Below are positions 1 through 7,783 of a DNA stretch of 21,395 nucleotides, one piece after another. Every line of letters begins with the position of its first letter. Position 1 is the stretch's first letter. Made by a program: the position numbers and the translations under genes. Origin of the DNA: Clostridiales bacterium (GTDB lineage Bacteria > Bacillota > Clostridia > Oscillospirales > Oscillospiraceae); contig DYCR01000033.1 in assembly GCA_019418025.1 (NCBI GenBank), positions 1-21,395 of the forward strand, given 5' to 3'. The notes beneath the pieces were generated by a model. The model searched no databases. It was not told the origin of the DNA and saw only the letters and a list, made by a program, of their open reading frames with translations.

Positions 1-105
1 GCCGACGATGTCAAATCCGGGCAGACCGTTGGAAATATAACATTCAGCCGTTACCGCTGCCCCCTGAATCCCTGTAATCGCCAAAGTCGAGATACTGCAT
101 ATCAC
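1..105 (-). CDS. YifB/ComM-type Mg-chelatase-like AAA ATPase, N-terminal fragment
   Basis: The first 35 codons of a minus-strand gene that runs off the left edge. The translation contains TGIQG, then AE, then ISNGLPGFDIVG, the N-terminal signature of YifB/ComM proteins (usually about 500 residues; related to Mg-chelatase and Lon domains; ComM is a helicase acting on recombination intermediates during natural transformation). The chosen start is GTG at 105-103. It has GGAGGG (112-117) six bases upstream, and it places the GI, E and SxGLP residues at the spacing normal for the family. An ATG further upstream (VVICS preceded by FGFGG) would lie before the ribosome site. The fragment is too short to show the ATPase motifs. 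Identity rests on the N-terminal pattern only. Confidence 0.75.
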   Translation of the reverse strand, partial: MICSISTLAITGIQGAAVTAECYISNGLPGFDIVG

Positions 106-136
106 GACGATCCCTCCAAATCCAAACATTTCCTAC

Positions 137-165
137 ATCATACCCCACCCACCGCAAAAAGGCAA
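137..165 (-). promoter_or_regulatory. Candidate promoter of the YifB-type gene
   Basis: On the minus strand TTGCCT (165-160) and TATGAT (142-137) are separated by 17 bases. The expected start of transcription is close to position 130, leaving a short leader before GGAGGG at 117-112. The -10 is a 5/6 match and the -35 only 4/6. Confidence 0.45.
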
Positions 166-262
166 TCCCCTTTTCCCTCCGTCCATGCCGATATATGACA
201 TGTTTGCACCAAATCATCTTCTTTTAAACCCATTAATTCGTCATTTATATTAAAATCTCGGC

Positions 263-291
263 TTTACAAATGAACAAATTGATGGTATTAT
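263..291 (+). promoter_or_regulatory. nifJ promoter
   Basis: TTTACA (263-268) and TATTAT (286-291) are separated by exactly 17 bases and lie about 40 bases upstream of the nifJ start. This fits a vegetative sigma-A promoter driving a highly expressed gene. Confidence 0.75.
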
Positions 292-332
292 ATATGGGAC
301 AAAAGTTGTAATACTTTAGGAGGTATTTCATT

Positions 333-3300
333 TTGGCTAGAAAATTTAAAACAATGGACGGCAATACTGCTGCCGCCCACGTCAGCTATGCCTTCACTGA
401 GGTCGCTGGCATCTACCCCATTACGCCCTCCAGCCCCATGGCCGACTATGTTGACCAGTGGTCCGCTGCAGGCCGTAAGAACATCTTCGGTGACACTGTC
501 AAGGTTATCGAGATGCAGTCTGAGGCCGGTGCTTCCGGTACCGTTCACGGCTCCTTGGCAGCCGGTGCTCTGACCACCACCTACACCGCATCTCAGGGCC
601 TTCTGCTGATGATCCCCAACATGTACAAGATCGCCGGCGAGCTGCTGCCCTGCGTGTTCCACGTTTCTGCACGTACCGTTGCAACTCAGGCTCTGAACAT
701 CTTCGGTGACCACTCCGACGTTTATGCATGCCGTCAGACCGGTTTTGCAATGCTATGTGAGACCAATGTTCAGGAAGTTATGGACCTGAGTGCTGTTGCT
801 CATCTGGCAGCAATCGAAGGCCGTGTTCCCTTCCTCAACTTCTTTGACGGTTTCCGTACCTCTCACGAGATCCAGAAGGTCGCTATCTGGGATTACGAGG
901 ATCTGAAGGAAATGGTCGATATGGATTCTATCGACGCATTCCGCAAGCACTCCCTGAACCCCGAGCGCCCCTCCATGCGCGGCTCTCACGAGAACGACGA
1001 CATCTTCTTCCAGCACCGCGAGGCCTGCAACAAGTACTACGATGCACTGCCCGCAGTTGTTGAAAAGTATATGAACAAGGTCAACGAAAAGCTGGGTACC
1101 AACTATCAGCTGTTCAACTACTATGGCGCACCCGATGCAGACCGCATCATTGTCGCTATGGGTTCTCTGGTTGACGTGGCCGAGGAAGTGATCGACTACC
1201 TGAACGCTCACGGCGAGAAGGTCGGTCTGGTCAAGGTCCGCCTGTTCCGTCCCTTCTGTCCCGAGAAGCTGCTGGCAGCTATCCCCGAGACTGTTAAGAA
1301 GATCGCTGTTCTGGACCGCACCAAGGAGCCCGGCTCTCAGGGCGAGCCCCTGTACATGGATGTCGTCATGGCTCTGGCCAAGGCCGGCAGAAACAACGTA
1401 CAGGTCGTTGGCGGCCGTTACGGTCTGGGTTCCAAGGATACTCCTCCTGCATCCATCTTTGCAGTATTTGAAGAGCTGTCCAAGGACGCTCCCAAGCACG
1501 AGTTCACTCTGGGCATCGTTGACGATGTGACCAACCTGTCTCTGGAGGAGAAGCCCGCTCCCAACACCGCTGCAGAAGGCACTATCGAGTGCAAGTTCTG
1601 GGGTCTGGGCGGCGACGGTACCGTCGGTGCTAACAAGAACTCCATCAAGATCATCGGTGACCATACCGACAAGTTTGTTCAGGCATACTTCCAGTATGAC
1701 TCCAAAAAGACCGGCGGTATCACCGTTTCTCACCTGCGTTTCGGCGACAAGGAAATCAAGTCTCCTTACTATGTAAACAAGGCTGACTTCGTTGCCTGCC
1801 ACAACCCCTCTTATATCACCAAGGGCTTCAGAATCGTTCAGGACGTTAAGCCCGGCGGTGTTTTCCTGATCAACTGCCAGTGGAATGCTGAAGAGCTGGG
1901 CCACCATCTGGATGCTGCTTCCAAGCGCTACATTGCCGAGAACAACATTCAGCTGTACACCATCAATGCAATCGATCTGGCTATCAAGGTCGGCATGGGC
2001 AAGCGTACCAACACCATCCTGCAGTCTGCATTCTTCTCTCTGGCTAAGGTCATGCCCAGCGAGGAAGCAATCGGCTACATGAAGGCCGCAGCTGAGGCAT
2101 CCTACCTGAAGAAGGGCCGCGATGTCGTTGACGCCAACTGGAACGCAATCGACGCAGGCGCTACCGCTTACGTTAAGGTCGATGTTCCCGCTGAATGGGC
2201 AAATGCAACCAGCAATTCCGCTGCTCCCGCACTGGAAGGCCAGGCTGCTACCATCGCAATGGTCGAAAACATCCTCAACCCCGTTGGCAAGATGGACGGC
2301 TACACCCTGCCCGTTTCCGCCTTCGAGGACTACGCAGACGGTCAGTTCGCAATGGGCGCATCCGCTTACGAGAAGCGCGGCGTTGCTGTTACCGTTCCTG
2401 AGTGGGATCAGAACAAGTGTATCCAGTGTAACAACTGTTCTTACGTCTGCCCCCACGCTACCATCCGCTCCTTCGCTCTGACTGAGGCCGAGGCTGCTGC
2501 AGCTCCTGCAAACACCAAGGTCGTTCCTGTCAAGGCCGGCAAGGGCAAGGGTGTCTACTCTTTCGCAATTTCCGTCTCCCCCATGGACTGCATGGGCTGC
2601 GGTGTTTGTGTTAACGTCTGCCCTGTTGCTGCCATCGCAATGGTTCCTCAGGAATCTCAGCTGCCTGAGCAGGAAGTTTTCAACTACATGGTTGAAAAGG
2701 TCGAGCCCAAGGCTGACATGATGGACAACACTGTTAAGGGTTCTCAGTTCCGCAAGCCTCTGCTGGAGTTCTCCGGCGCTTGTGCTGGCTGTGCTGAAAC
2801 CAGCTACGCTCGTCTGGTCACTCAGCTGTTCGGCGATCGTATGTATATCTCCAACGCAACCGGCTGTTCCTCCATCTGGGGCGGTCCTGCTGCTTCCTCT
2901 CCCTACACCATGAACGCTGACGGCCATGGTCCCGCATGGGCTAACTCCCTGTTCGAGGACAACGCCGAGCACGGTCTGGGTATGTACGCTGCTCAGGCAG
3001 TGATCCGTGAGTCTCTGGCTAACAAGGTCAGAACCGTTATGGAGTCCACTGTTTCCGAAGAGCGCAAGGCTGCCTGCCAGAACTGGCTGGACACCTTCAA
3101 CAACGGCGAGGCTAACAAGGCTGCTACCAAGGCTCTGGTTGCTGATCTGGAAGCAAACGTCTGCTGTGACACCGTTAAGGACATCCTCTCCAAGAAGGAG
3201 TACCTGTCCAAGAAGTCCATCTGGATCTTCGGCGGCGACGGCTGGGCTTACGACATCGGCTTCGGTGGTCTGGACCACGTTCTGGCTTCCAACATGGACG

Positions 3301-3860
3301 TAAACATCTTCGTATTCGATACCGAGGTTTACTCCAACACCGGTGGACAGGCTTCCAAGGCTTCCAACATCGGTCAGGTTGCTCAGTTCGCAGCTTCCGG
3401 TAAGGAGACCAAGAAGAAGTCTCTGTCCGAGATCGCAATGAGCTATGGCTACGTTTATGTTGCTCAGATCGCTATGGGTGCTAACCCCACTCAGACCATC
3501 AAGGCAATCACCGAGGCTGAGGCTTACAACGGTCCTTCTCTGATCATCGGCTACGCTCCCTGTGAGATGCACTCCATCAAGGGCGGCATGACCAACAGCC
3601 AGGCTGAGATGAAGAAGGCTGTTGAGTGCGGCTACTGGAACCTGTTCCGCTTCGATCCCAGCAAGGAGACCGGCAAGTTCATTCTGGACTCCAAGGCTCC
3701 CAAGGATGGCTATCAGGAGTTCCTGATGAACGAAGCTCGTTACAGCCGTCTGACCCGCGAGTTCCCCGAGCGCGCATCCGAGCTGTTCGCTAAGAACGAG
3801 GCTGCCGCTAAGGAGCGTTACAACCATCTGGTTAAGCTGGTTGAGCTGTACAAGGACTAA
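333..3860 (+). CDS. nifJ: Pyruvate:ferredoxin (flavodoxin) oxidoreductase
   Basis: A cytoplasmic homodimeric enzyme that oxidises pyruvate with CoA to acetyl-CoA and CO2 and reduces ferredoxin or flavodoxin; it is central to anaerobic fermentation. At 1175 residues it has full family length. The start is TTG, with AGGAGG (318-323) nine bases upstream, and the protein begins MARKFKTMDGNTAAAH as expected. Domains: pyruvate-binding domain with YPITPSSPMAD near residue 28, CoA and gamma-type domains to about 620, and two [4Fe-4S] motifs CIQCNNCSYVCP (from C696) and CMGCGVCVNVCP (from C753). The proximal-cluster cysteines follow in CAGC (C817) and TGCSS (C845). The thiamine diphosphate/Mg motif GGDGWAYDIGFGG starts near 967, followed by DTEVYSNTGGQ. 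Codon choice is strongly biased, as expected for high expression. It is a single-gene unit between its own promoter and a terminator. Confidence 0.98.
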   Translation: MARKFKTMDGNTAAAHVSYAFTEVAGIYPITPSSPMADYVDQWSAAGRKNIFGDTVKVIEMQSEAGASGTVHGSLAAGALTTTYTASQGLLLMIPNMYKIAGELLPCVFHVSARTVATQALNIFGDHSDVYACRQTGFAMLCETNVQEVMDLSAVAHLAAIEGRVPFLNFFDGFRTSHEIQKVAIWDYEDLKEMVDMDSIDAFRKHSLNPERPSMRGSHENDDIFFQHREACNKYYDALPAVVEKYMNKVNEKLGTNYQLFNYYGAPDADRIIVAMGSLVDVAEEVIDYLNAHGEKVGLVKVRLFRPFCPEKLLAAIPETVKKIAVLDRTKEPGSQGEPLYMDVVMALAKAGRNNVQVVGGRYGLGSKDTPPASIFAVFEELSKDAPKHEFTLGIVDDVTNLSLEEKPAPNTAAEGTIECKFWGLGGDGTVGANKNSIKIIGDHTDKFVQAYFQYDSKKTGGITVSHLRFGDKEIKSPYYVNKADFVACHNPSYITKGFRIVQDVKPGGVFLINCQWNAEELGHHLDAASKRYIAENNIQLYTINAIDLAIKVGMGKRTNTILQSAFFSLAKVMPSEEAIGYMKAAAEASYLKKGRDVVDANWNAIDAGATAYVKVDVPAEWANATSNSAAPALEGQAATIAMVENILNPVGKMDGYTLPVSAFEDYADGQFAMGASAYEKRGVAVTVPEWDQNKCIQCNNCSYVCPHATIRSFALTEAEAAAAPANTKVVPVKAGKGKGVYSFAISVSPMDCMGCGVCVNVCPVAAIAMVPQESQLPEQEVFNYMVEKVEPKADMMDNTVKGSQFRKPLLEFSGACAGCAETSYARLVTQLFGDRMYISNATGCSSIWGGPAASSPYTMNADGHGPAWANSLFEDNAEHGLGMYAAQAVIRESLANKVRTVMESTVSEERKAACQNWLDTFNNGEANKAATKALVADLEANVCCDTVKDILSKKEYLSKKSIWIFGGDGWAYDIGFGGLDHVLASNMDVNIFVFDTEVYSNTGGQASKASNIGQVAQFAASGKETKKKSLSEIAMSYGYVYVAQIAMGANPTQTIKAITEAEAYNGPSLIIGYAPCEMHSIKGGMTNSQAEMKKAVECGYWNLFRFDPSKETGKFILDSKAPKDGYQEFLMNEARYSRLTREFPERASELFAKNEAAAKERYNHLVKLVELYKD

Positions 3861-3884
3861 TTCCTGACTCGTTTCAATAACACG

Positions 3885-3916
3885 ATTCGCCCCTGGGTAA
3901 CCAGGGGCGAATTTTT
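3885..3916 (+). terminator. Intrinsic terminator of nifJ
   Basis: A 12-bp perfect stem (ATTCGCCCCTGG at 3885-3896, CCAGGGGCGAAT at 3901-3912) with a GTAA loop runs into TTTTT, 25 bases after the nifJ stop codon. Confidence 0.93.
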
Positions 3917-3934
3917 ACAACAGGAGTGATTACG

Positions 3935-4090
3935 ATGTTTTGTACTGTAACAGATATTCGGGGCGACTACGCAACAGTCCGCTATGACGATACCGGGATC
4001 GAATCCGAGGTTGCAGTGGCCCTGCTACCGGTCGGAATCGATGTTGGGGATCGACTGAAATTTGAAAACTACGAATACGAAAAGATATGA
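3935..4090 (+). CDS. Small DUF3006-like protein
   Basis: A 51-residue protein beginning MFCTVTDIRGDYATVRYDD and ending in NYEYEKI. ATG at 3935 is preceded by AGGAGTG (3922-3928). The pattern (an opening strand, GDYA, an acidic turn, ALLPVGIDVGDRLKF) resembles DUF3006-type small beta proteins, whose role is unknown. It is a little shorter than those. No signal peptide, membrane segment or cysteine motif is visible apart from one Cys at residue 3. The ribosome site starts only six bases after the nifJ terminator U-run, so I see no room for a separate promoter between them. Expression would need read-through or a promoter inside the nifJ end. The gene is real by ribosome site and family-like pattern, but the family assignment is tentative. 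Confidence 0.6.
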   Translation: MFCTVTDIRGDYATVRYDDTGIESEVAVALLPVGIDVGDRLKFENYEYEKI

Positions 4091-4127
4091 TCCACCTCTC
4101 CACTCTCCCTTCCGCGCTTAATAATCC

Positions 4128-4156
4128 GTGACATTAGCGTGTCTTTATGATAAAAT
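4128..4156 (+). promoter_or_regulatory. Promoter of the ydcF-type / M42 / dus cluster
   Basis: GTGACA (4128-4133) and TAAAAT (4151-4156) are 17 bases apart. The predicted transcript starts near 4163, just ahead of AAGGAG (4173-4178), the ribosome site of the next gene. Confidence 0.6.
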
Positions 4157-4183
4157 GTAACATCATAGCTGAAAGGAGATTAT

Positions 4184-4948
4184 ATGACTCATACAAGAAA
4201 AAAACTGCACCCAAAGTGGTATGCCTTTCTGATTCTTGCCGCGATTGGACTGATCCTGCTGTTTTTTTTCAGCGGCTACCGTTTTTCCGGTCTGTTCATC
4301 GTATCGGCCTCTATGCTGATTCCCATTTGGCATGTCACCTGTCTCATTTCGGACATCAACCTGAAAAAGGGTATGCTGATGCTTGAGTCCTTTTTCTGCA
4401 TTTTACTGTTGATCGCTATGGCAATCACCGGCGCTTATATCATCAGATCCGCCCACGGGACGAAAAATCCGGATGCAAAGTATCTTGTCGTTCTGGGTGC
4501 CGGCGTGAATGGAGATGTTCCCTCTTTGTCTCTGCAGGACCGTATCGATCAGGCGATCGTATACCTGAATGAGCATCCTGATGCCGTTGCGATCGTTTCC
4601 GGCGGTCAGGGCGAAGGCGAAAATATCACCGAAGCTCAGTGCATGTATCAGGTCATGGTCGCATCCGGCATTGATCCGGAACGTGTCTGGATGGAGCCAA
4701 ATGCCACAAACACACTGGAAAACATTCGCTATTCCATGGATGTCATAGAGGAACATCAGGGTACCCGACCTGAAAAAATCGCAATCGTTTCCAGTGAATA
4801 TCATCTTCACCGAGCGGCTATGTTCGCCCGTCAGCTTGATCTTGACGCCGAACTGGTCCCCGCTGCCACATCGATCCTCCCTCTTCGCTGGAATTATTAC
4901 TTGAGAGAAATCTTTGCCGTATGGTATTATGCTATTTTAGGAGGCTGA
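4184..4948 (+). CDS. YdcF/SanA-type (DUF218) membrane protein
   Basis: A 254-residue protein. Three hydrophobic segments lie at about 12-32, 35-56 and 64-88. After them comes a DUF218 domain (about 98-254): YLVVLGAGV, then SLQDRIDQA, VSGGQGEGENITEA (about 140-155), NATNTLENI, and SSEYHLHRAAMFAR. These are the characteristic YdcF/SanA elements: the glycine-rich loop, the T/E pair and the SxxYHxxRA motif. The family is linked to cell-envelope functions and nucleotide or SAM binding in some members, but the reaction is not established. The start is supported by AAGGAG five bases upstream of ATG. It is the first gene of a cluster: its stop is four bases before the M42 peptidase start, and AGGAGG for that gene lies within its last codons. 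Confidence 0.88.
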   Translation: MTHTRKKLHPKWYAFLILAAIGLILLFFFSGYRFSGLFIVSASMLIPIWHVTCLISDINLKKGMLMLESFFCILLLIAMAITGAYIIRSAHGTKNPDAKYLVVLGAGVNGDVPSLSLQDRIDQAIVYLNEHPDAVAIVSGGQGEGENITEAQCMYQVMVASGIDPERVWMEPNATNTLENIRYSMDVIEEHQGTRPEKIAIVSSEYHLHRAAMFARQLDLDAELVPAATSILPLRWNYYLREIFAVWYYAILGG

Positions 4949-4952
4949 CAAA

Positions 4953-5993
4953 ATGTTAGAAAGATATTACGCAGACTATTCTTGGGAGCAGGCTGCTGCA
5001 CTGCTCGCCATCGATTCCCCTTCCGGCTTCACCAAGGAAGCCGCTGCTTGGGTAAAAAAAGAGTTTGAAGCCCTTGGCTTTGCCGCATCTATCACAACCA
5101 AAGGCGGCGTGATCGTCGATTTTGGCGGCAGCAAGGACGACGACGGGCTGCTGCTGGAGGCTCACTGCGACACGCTGGGTGCAATGGTTGCCCAGATCAA
5201 ATCCAATGGCTGCCTGCGGATCACTCCTCTGGGCGGTCTGAACGCCAATAATGCCGAGGCTGAAAATGTCCGTGTCTACACCAGAGACGGCAGAATCTAC
5301 GAGGGCACAGCACAGCTTTGCAACGCATCCGTTCACGTCAACGGTGAATACAGCAACACCAAGCGCAGCTTTGATACCATCGAGATCCTTCTTGATGAGG
5401 TCGTTTCCTCTGCCGATGACGTAAAAAAACTGGGTATTCAGGTCGGTGACATCGTGTGCTTTGACCCAAGGACCAAACGGACCCAGTCCGGCTATCTGAA
5501 GAGCCGCTTTTTGGACGATAAGCTCTCAGTGGGTATCCTGCTTGGCTTTGCCAAATATTTGTCCGATAAGCATATCGTTCCCAATCGCCGTGTATGGGCG
5601 CATATCACCGTATATGAAGAGGTCGGACACGGCGGCTGTGCTTCCGTTCCTGCAAATATTACCGAAGCCATCTCCATCGATATGGGCTGTGTCGGCGACG
5701 GCTTGACCTGCACCGAACGTGAATGCTCCATTTGTGCCAAGGACTCAGGCGGCCCCTATTCTTATGAGGTTGTGGGGAAGCTGATCGATGCCGCCAAGGC
5801 CCAAAATGCCGCCTACGCCGTGGACGTGTACCCTCATTACGGCTCAGACGTCGAGGCCACCCTACGGGCCGGCAACGACATCCGCCACGGTCTGATTGGC
5901 GCCGGTGTCTACGCAAGCCACGGATACGAGCGCAGCCACATTGACGGGGTCTACAACACCCTGCTTGTCCTGAAGGGCTATCTGGAGGTCTGA
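4953..5993 (+). CDS. M42 family metallopeptidase (aminopeptidase)
   Basis: A 346-residue cytoplasmic enzyme, normal length for M42 (FrvX/PepA-type TET aminopeptidases), which build large dodecameric shells and trim peptides using two metal ions. The metal and catalytic sites are visible in order: EAHCDTLGAM (H71, D73), FLDDKLSVG (the bridging Asp, D188 or D189), VYEEVGHGG (E222/E223, catalytic base and ligand), SIDMGCVGDG (D243), and ASHGYERSH (H323). The central PDZ-like lid region carries the usual GD(I/V)V element. The start is ATG 4953 with AGGAGG at 4939-4944. Its TGA shares its last base with the ATG of the dus gene (TGATG), so the two are probably translationally coupled. The exact substrate (glutamyl, leucyl or other) cannot be read from the sequence. 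Confidence 0.93.
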   Translation: MLERYYADYSWEQAAALLAIDSPSGFTKEAAAWVKKEFEALGFAASITTKGGVIVDFGGSKDDDGLLLEAHCDTLGAMVAQIKSNGCLRITPLGGLNANNAEAENVRVYTRDGRIYEGTAQLCNASVHVNGEYSNTKRSFDTIEILLDEVVSSADDVKKLGIQVGDIVCFDPRTKRTQSGYLKSRFLDDKLSVGILLGFAKYLSDKHIVPNRRVWAHITVYEEVGHGGCASVPANITEAISIDMGCVGDGLTCTERECSICAKDSGGPYSYEVVGKLIDAAKAQNAAYAVDVYPHYGSDVEATLRAGNDIRHGLIGAGVYASHGYERSHIDGVYNTLLVLKGYLEV

Positions 5994-6937
5994 TGCAGTA
6001 CGATTTTGCCCCCATGGAGGGAATCACCGATGCCACCTACCGACAAGTTCATCACAGGCATTTCCCCGGCATAAGCCGGTACTATATGCCCTTCATTTCC
6101 CCCACCATACACCGCAGTCTGACCAGTCGTGAAGCACGGGAGCTGCCCGAGGCAAACTCTGTGGACTTTGTTGCCGTCCCTCAGCTTTTGGGCAAAAATA
6201 TTGACGATATGCTGTGGGCCATCGATGTCTGCAGGGATCGAGGTTACTCCGTTGTCAACATCAATCTGGGATGCCCCTCCGGTACTGTGGTCAGCAAAGG
6301 AAAAGGAAGCGGTATGCTGGCTGATCCGGATTTTCTGGACGAGTTTTTAGACAAGCTGTACGCATCTGCCACCTTGCCAATTTCCATAAAAACGAGACTT
6401 GGCATAGAGAATTCGGAGGAATTTTCCAAAATTCTCAACATCTATAATCAATATCCTCTGGCAGAGCTGATCATTCATCCCCGGGTTCGCAAGGCCTTCT
6501 ATGGCGGGGCATGTGACCTGACAGCCTTTCAGCAGGCCGTGGATTCCTGCAAATTCCCTCTGTGCTATAACGGGAACCTGAATACTCGGCAGGACATCCA
6601 CAACATTACACAACGCTTCCCAACCGTCGATACCTTGATGATCGGCAGAGGACTTGTCGCAAATCCCGGAATGCTGACCCCAGACGGCCTTACCCCAGTC
6701 AAATTGGAGCATTTTCTGGACGATCTGACTGAGGGATATGCCATTGCCTTTGGCAGCAAAAGAAATGCCCTCTTCCGGCTGAAGGATAACTGGCACTACC
6801 TGATTGCCATGTTCGACGGCTGCGAAAAGCATTGGAAACAACTGAGAAAAACCACTGATTTTGATACATTTTGCAATATCCAACACGAGATCATACGCAC
6901 CTTGCCCATGCGCGCAGAATGTGTCCCCATATGGTAA
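5993..6937 (+). CDS. tRNA-dihydrouridine synthase (Dus family)
   Basis: A 314-residue FMN-dependent enzyme that reduces specific uridines in the tRNA D-loop to dihydrouridine. The TIM-barrel motifs are clear: FAPMEGITDATYR (5-17) at the FMN phosphate side, INLGCPSGTVVSKGKGSGML with C94 as the candidate catalytic acid, ISIKTRLG, IHPRVRKAFYGG, CYNGN, and MIGRGLVANPGM near 220-231. The start ATG overlaps the stop of the M42 gene by one base, with GGAGG (5984-5988) four bases upstream. Which D-loop positions it modifies cannot be told. The pairing with an M42 peptidase suggests shared expression rather than a shared pathway. Confidence 0.95.
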   Translation: MQYDFAPMEGITDATYRQVHHRHFPGISRYYMPFISPTIHRSLTSREARELPEANSVDFVAVPQLLGKNIDDMLWAIDVCRDRGYSVVNINLGCPSGTVVSKGKGSGMLADPDFLDEFLDKLYASATLPISIKTRLGIENSEEFSKILNIYNQYPLAELIIHPRVRKAFYGGACDLTAFQQAVDSCKFPLCYNGNLNTRQDIHNITQRFPTVDTLMIGRGLVANPGMLTPDGLTPVKLEHFLDDLTEGYAIAFGSKRNALFRLKDNWHYLIAMFDGCEKHWKQLRKTTDFDTFCNIQHEIIRTLPMRAECVPIW

Positions 6938-6948
6938 AAGGAGCAAAC

Positions 6949-7149
6949 ATGAGCAAGATTCGATTCAATCCCGACGAGGAGATCGTCAAGATGGTCCAGG
7001 ACGGACTGAAAGAGAAAAACGGATACTGCCCCTGTCGTTTGGAGCAGTCCGCAGATACCAAATGTATGTGCAAAGAATTTCGTGACCAGATCAAAGACCC
7101 CGATTTTGAAGGTTTTTGTCACTGCCTGCTTTACTACAAGGAAAAATAA
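6949..7149 (+). CDS. Ferredoxin:thioredoxin reductase catalytic-subunit-like protein
   Basis: A 66-residue protein with the cysteine pattern of the ferredoxin:thioredoxin reductase catalytic chain: CPCR (C27, C29), CMC (C39, C41) and GFCHC (C57, C59). In the plant and cyanobacterial enzyme these cysteines hold a [4Fe-4S] cluster beside a redox-active disulfide that reduces thioredoxin using ferredoxin electrons. The protein is shorter than plant FTR-B, and no variable (FTR-A) subunit is nearby. A longer upstream reading frame exists, but the true start is ATG 6949: AAGGAG (6938-6943) lies five bases before it, immediately after the dus stop. The gene is 11 bases behind dus in the same operon. 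Ferredoxin reduced by the nearby nifJ product is a plausible electron source (inference). Confidence 0.85.
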   Translation: MSKIRFNPDEEIVKMVQDGLKEKNGYCPCRLEQSADTKCMCKEFRDQIKDPDFEGFCHCLLYYKEK

Positions 7150-7210
7150 ATCTGCATTTGGGTGAATATTACCGCCATTTTCGGGCAAATTATCCATCGG
7201 AGGGATGGAT

Positions 7211-7654
7211 ATGACCGAAAAGGAATATGACGCACTTGTGAAGGAGCTTTCTCCGAGATCCCCTGTGGCAAAGGACTGCTTTAACGCTTTCTGGATCGGC
7301 GGATTGATCTGTATGCTGGGGCAATCTTTGCAGAACTGGTATTTATGGCTTGGTGCGGAAAAGCTGAATGCATCAGCAGGCGCATCGATGACCTTAGTCG
7401 CACTCTCTGCTCTGCTCACCGGGTTAAGCCTTTATGATGACATTGCAAAGGTCGCCGGCGCCGGAACCCTTGTTCCCATTACAGGTTTTGCAAATGCCGT
7501 TTCCGCCCCGGCCATCGAGTTCAAAACAGAGGGGTTTGTTCTGGGTGTCGCCGCAAAAATGTTCACCATCGCGGGTCCGGTCATCGTGTATGGTGTCGGT
7601 GCCAGTGTTGTATATGGCGTGATCTATTGGATCTACACAGTCCTTATTGCATAA
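7211..7654 (+). CDS. spoVAC: Stage V sporulation protein AC
   Basis: A 147-residue inner-membrane protein of the spore. SpoVAC is part of the SpoVA channel that moves Ca-dipicolinic acid into the forespore and releases it at germination; the B. subtilis protein behaves as a mechanosensitive channel. Evidence: FWIGGLICMLGQ (about 27-38), LLTGLSLYDDI, and the core GAGTLVPITGFANAV followed by E-KTEGFVLGVAAKMF and AGPVIVYGV. TGFAN distinguishes SpoVAC from SpoVAE, which has a TSFGN-type sequence. There are about four hydrophobic stretches. ATG 7211 was preferred over ATG 7205 because GGAGGG (7199-7204) abuts the latter but is six bases from the former. The usual partners spoVAD and spoVAE are absent; only 61 bases separate it from the previous cluster. 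Confidence 0.93.
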   Translation: MTEKEYDALVKELSPRSPVAKDCFNAFWIGGLICMLGQSLQNWYLWLGAEKLNASAGASMTLVALSALLTGLSLYDDIAKVAGAGTLVPITGFANAVSAPAIEFKTEGFVLGVAAKMFTIAGPVIVYGVGASVVYGVIYWIYTVLIA

Positions 7655-7686
7655 ACGGGAGAGGAACTTGGTTCTTCTCCCGTTTT
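7653..7686 (+). terminator. Intrinsic terminator after spoVAC
   Basis: AAACGGGAGA (7653-7662) pairs with TCTCCCGTTT (7676-7685). An inner GAAC/GTTC stem and a TTG loop top it, and T bases follow. The hairpin overlaps the TAA stop codon of spoVAC. Confidence 0.88.
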
Positions 7687-7702
7687 ATATCGCCTGCGGC
7701 AA

Positions 7703-7731
7703 TTGCTTTTCCGTGGAAAATTCGCTATAAT
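7703..7731 (+). promoter_or_regulatory. Promoter of the GtrII-type gene
   Basis: TTGCTT (7703-7708) and a perfect TATAAT (7726-7731) are separated by 17 bases, upstream of the ATG at 7784. Confidence 0.75.
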
Positions 7732-7783
7732 ATATACGATTATCGGTCTTTTGAACTAATTTCAGATAAGGAAAGGACACCAC

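Noticed and set aside
753..3827. A 1024-codon open frame antisense to nifJ
   Set aside because: Same cause: codon-register shadow of a strongly biased gene, with no ribosome site and low-complexity leucine/valine-rich translation.
6871..6948. Longer start for the ferredoxin:thioredoxin reductase-type gene
   Set aside because: It would overlap dus by 67 bases without a ribosome site, whereas ATG 6949 has AAGGAG five bases upstream.
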